DNA of 10,037 nucleotides from an uncultured Propionibacteriaceae bacterium (GTDB taxonomy: Bacteria; Actinomycetota; Actinomycetes; Propionibacteriales; Propionibacteriaceae). The position numbers and the translations under genes were made by a program. The number at the start of each line of letters is the position of its first letter. Within the stretch, counting starts at the first letter, position 1. A model generated the notes under the pieces. That model did not search any database and was not told the DNA's origin. It was given only the letters and a program-made list of their open reading frames with translations. The stretch is from the NCBI GenBank assembly GCA_947038745.1, contig CAMQXE010000028.1, positions 1 through 10,037 of the forward strand, in the 5' to 3' direction. Positions 8,187 to 10,037 of the stretch are shown here, in pieces.

Positions 8187-8863
8187 ACGCACGAGTGGGT
8201 GTGGTCACCTTCCCGGGCACTCTAGATGACCATGATGCCTTGCGGGCAGTGCGGTTGATGGGCTTGGAACCGGTCAATTTATGGCATGGGTCAGATTCGC
8301 TCCATGACGTAGATGCGGTGATCCTGCCAGGCGGATTCAGCTACGGTGACTACCTGCGATGTGGTGCGATTGCACGTTTTGCACCGGTCATGTCTGCCGT
8401 TATTGATGCAGCAAATAAGGGCATGCCAGTTCTAGGTATCTGCAACGGGTTCCAGGTTTTATGTGAGTCGCATCTATTACCTGGCGTGCTAGTTCGTAAC
8501 GCTGGGCAGACGTTTACCTGCCGGGATCAGGCGCTTCGGGTTGAGACTAGCAATACTGCCTGGACAAGCAGTTTTGCTGCGGGCGAGGCGATTCGTATCG
8601 TACTGAAAAATGGCGAGGGGCAGTACCTTTGTGACGATGACACGCTGCAGCGTCTTGAAGGGGAGAACCGTGTGGTTTTTCGCTATCTAGAGGAAAATCC
8701 AAACGGGTCGCGTCACGATATTGCTGGTATTACTAATGAACGTGGAAACGTCGTCGGATTGATGCCGCACCCAGAGCACAATGTTGATCCAGATATCGCG
8801 CTTGGGTTGGATGGGCAACGTTTCTTTACGTCGCTGCGTAATTTCCTTGATGCGGTTGTGTGA
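8183..8863 (+). CDS. purQ: FGAM synthase glutaminase subunit PurQ
   Basis: A class I glutamine amidotransferase of 226 residues that hydrolyses glutamine to supply ammonia to PurL. The oxyanion loop [13 protein letters not shown] is at 49-61. The nucleophile elbow GICNGFQ holds Cys87, and PHPEH (195-199) supplies His196 and Glu198, so the catalytic triad is complete. The start is GTG inside the GTGA overlap with purS, which implies translational coupling; the initial [12 protein letters not shown] strand fits this start. PurL is not encoded next to it, although all three proteins must meet to act. The downstream gene is pepN, which is unrelated. Confidence 0.97.
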   Translation: MNARVGVVTFPGTLDDHDALRAVRLMGLEPVNLWHGSDSLHDVDAVILPGGFSYGDYLRCGAIARFAPVMSAVIDAANKGMPVLGICNGFQVLCESHLLPGVLVRNAGQTFTCRDQALRVETSNTAWTSSFAAGEAIRIVLKNGEGQYLCDDDTLQRLEGENRVVFRYLEENPNGSRHDIAGITNERGNVVGLMPHPEHNVDPDIALGLDGQRFFTSLRNFLDAVV

Positions 8864-8894
8864 TTGGGTTCGAGAACTCTGAATAAAACGGGGC

Positions 8895-8929
8895 AGAGTG
8901 CTGCGCGTGGCATGCTCTCGCTGCACTCT
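8895..8929. repeat. Imperfect inverted repeat after purQ
   Basis: AGAGTGCTGCG (8895-8905) pairs with CGCTGCACTCT (8919-8929) except for one T-T mismatch, around a 13-nt loop. It starts 31 nt after the purQ stop and could end that transcript, but no T-run follows. A second short repeat, CTCTAG (8926-8931) with CTAGAG (8941-8946), overlaps its right arm. Confidence 0.45.
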
Positions 8930-8965
8930 AGGTGGGGGTACTAGAGATTTGTCAGTGGGGTCATC

Positions 8966-8971
8966 TAGGCT
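8966..8971 (+). promoter_or_regulatory. Probable -10 element for leaderless pepN mRNA
   Basis: TAGGCT ends 7 nt before the pepN ATG at 8979, and no Shine-Dalgarno is present. As at purD, the sequence TGTCAG occurs exactly 10 nt upstream of the hexamer (8950-8955 here, 1641-1646 at purD). Confidence 0.55.
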
Positions 8972-8978
8972 TCCGGGT

Positions 8979-10037
8979 ATGAGTACTGCGAATCTGATGC
9001 GTGAAGAAGCAGCTGGCCGTTCGGCGCAGTTGAAACTAGATACGTACGAAGTCACCGTTGATGTGACTGCTGCCAAGAACACGGAGCTTACGACGTTCCC
9101 CGTGGTATCGACGGTAACTTTCACCTCCACCAAGGAACAGACCTGGCTTGACTTCATCGGCACGGTTGATTCCGTGGTGATCAATGGAGCAGAGGTTCCA
9201 GTAGATTACGACGGCGCCCGAATCCAGCTTCAGGGTTTGAAAACTGACGGGCCGAACCGCGTGACGGTTGCCGGGCAAGGAACCTACTCGCGTTCAGGGC
9301 AGGGCCTACATCGGTTCGTTGATCCCGTCGATAACGAAACCTACCTCTACACGCAGTACGAGCCAGCCGATAGCCGTCGCGTATTCCCCAACTTTGAACA
9401 GCCTGATCTCAAAGCCCACCACATCTTTAGCCTGGTTGGGCCGAAGGAATGGTTGCTCTTGGTAAACCAGCCCGAGGTGGCACGTGAGGAGGTTGAGGGT
9501 GGCAACGTCATGGTTACCTTTAGCCCAACGCCGCTGCTATCGACCTACATCACCGCAATTGCGGCTGGCCCATATGCGCGGTGGGAGTCGCAGTGGAGCC
9601 GTGATGAACTTGTCGTTGCCACATCAGTGATGTGCCGCAAGTCACTAGCTGAGTTCTGCGATCACGAAGATTTCCTCAAGGTTACCCACGAAGGCATGGA
9701 TTTCTTCCACGATAACTTTGGTTTCCCATACCCCTGGGGTAAGTACGATTCGATCCTCGTACCGGAGTACAACCTTGGCGCTATGGAGAACCCTGGCCTG
9801 GTCACTTTCACCGAGTCCTACATTTTCCGGACTAAGGCAGTGCGGTCACAATACGCTGGCCGAGCCAACACGATTCTGCATGAGATGAGCCACATGTGGT
9901 TTGGCGATCTCGTGACGCCGAAGTGGTGGGACGATCTGTGGCTCAAGGAATCCTTCGCCGAGTACATGGGTGCCCATTCTTGCGTTGCAGCCACTGAATA
10001 CAACGAACAGTGGGTGAACTTTGCCGGTGGACGTAAG
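8979..10037 (+). CDS. pepN: Aminopeptidase N, M1 zinc metalloprotease (partial, 5' part)
   Basis: The first 353 codons of a membrane-alanyl aminopeptidase type enzyme, open to the window edge. It trims N-terminal residues from peptides, normally in the cytoplasm; no signal peptide is visible. The N-terminal beta domain (about 1-200) ends in QYEPADSRRVFPNFEQPDLKA, a family-typical stretch. The exopeptidase motif GAMEN is at 267-271. The zinc site is HEMSH (301-305) with the third ligand Glu324 in WLKESFAEYMG, giving the expected HExxH-x18-E spacing. HEMSHMWFGDLVT is the form I associate with actinobacterial PepN. The initial M-x-x-x-NLMREEA matches relatives and supports this ATG. It appears to be its own transcription unit. 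Confidence 0.96.
   Translation, partial: MSTANLMREEAAGRSAQLKLDTYEVTVDVTAAKNTELTTFPVVSTVTFTSTKEQTWLDFIGTVDSVVINGAEVPVDYDGARIQLQGLKTDGPNRVTVAGQGTYSRSGQGLHRFVDPVDNETYLYTQYEPADSRRVFPNFEQPDLKAHHIFSLVGPKEWLLLVNQPEVAREEVEGGNVMVTFSPTPLLSTYITAIAAGPYARWESQWSRDELVVATSVMCRKSLAEFCDHEDFLKVTHEGMDFFHDNFGFPYPWGKYDSILVPEYNLGAMENPGLVTFTESYIFRTKAVRSQYAGRANTILHEMSHMWFGDLVTPKWWDDLWLKESFAEYMGAHSCVAATEYNEQWVNFAGGRK

Noticed and set aside
8687..9184. 165-codon minus-strand ORF spanning the purQ end and pepN start
   Set aside because: It crosses two well-supported genes and their gap, has no motif and no supporting start site.

Overview
This window is a purine-biosynthesis neighbourhood from an actinobacterium, probably of the Actinomycetaceae type (Actinomyces, Arcanobacterium or Trueperella relatives). 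The assignment is by inference. The GC content looks moderate (mid-50s % by eye, not counted). PurB carries the actinobacterial signature (SSAMPHKMNARSCER). PurQ is accompanied by a separate PurS, and the final gene is an actinobacterial-style PepN. Several genes appear to be leaderless, which is common in this phylum.

Layout: (1-129) the 3' end of an upstream gene, perhaps prolyl-tRNA synthetase, followed by a strong intrinsic terminator that abuts the purA ribosome binding site. (281-1564) purA. (1565-1668) a gap filled by a perfect 31-bp inverted repeat. (1669-4712) a compact unit of purD, purB and a 122-residue protein of unknown function, with a 9-nt gap and then an ATGA overlap. (4709-6885, minus strand) a membrane acyltransferase preceded by a RIO-family protein kinase, whose 5' end has an unusual ribosome-binding-site arrangement. 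(7054-8863) purC, purS and purQ, again tightly packed. (8979-10037) the first 353 codons of a pepN aminopeptidase that runs off the window.

Together, PurD (step 2), PurS/PurQ (subunits for step 4), PurC (SAICAR synthesis), PurB (two lyase steps) and PurA (the first step from IMP to AMP) cover a large part of IMP and AMP synthesis. PurL, the catalytic partner of PurS and PurQ, is not next to them. PurF, PurN, PurM, PurE, PurK and PurH are also absent from the window.

The main points for a second look are: the 68-bp palindrome between purA and purD, with nested decamer repeats; a common TAGGCT/TAGGAT element 6-7 nt before the start codons of purD, purC, purS and pepN; the terminator-like hairpin directly ahead of purA; a near-perfect Shine-Dalgarno that points into a 22-codon ORF out of frame with the kinase; the unknown purB-coupled protein with a CCCG tail; and two convergent genes whose stop codons share one CTAG. 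I saw no CRISPR, transposase, tRNA or rRNA, and no clear novel multi-gene system. No gene-free stretch exceeds 300 bases.
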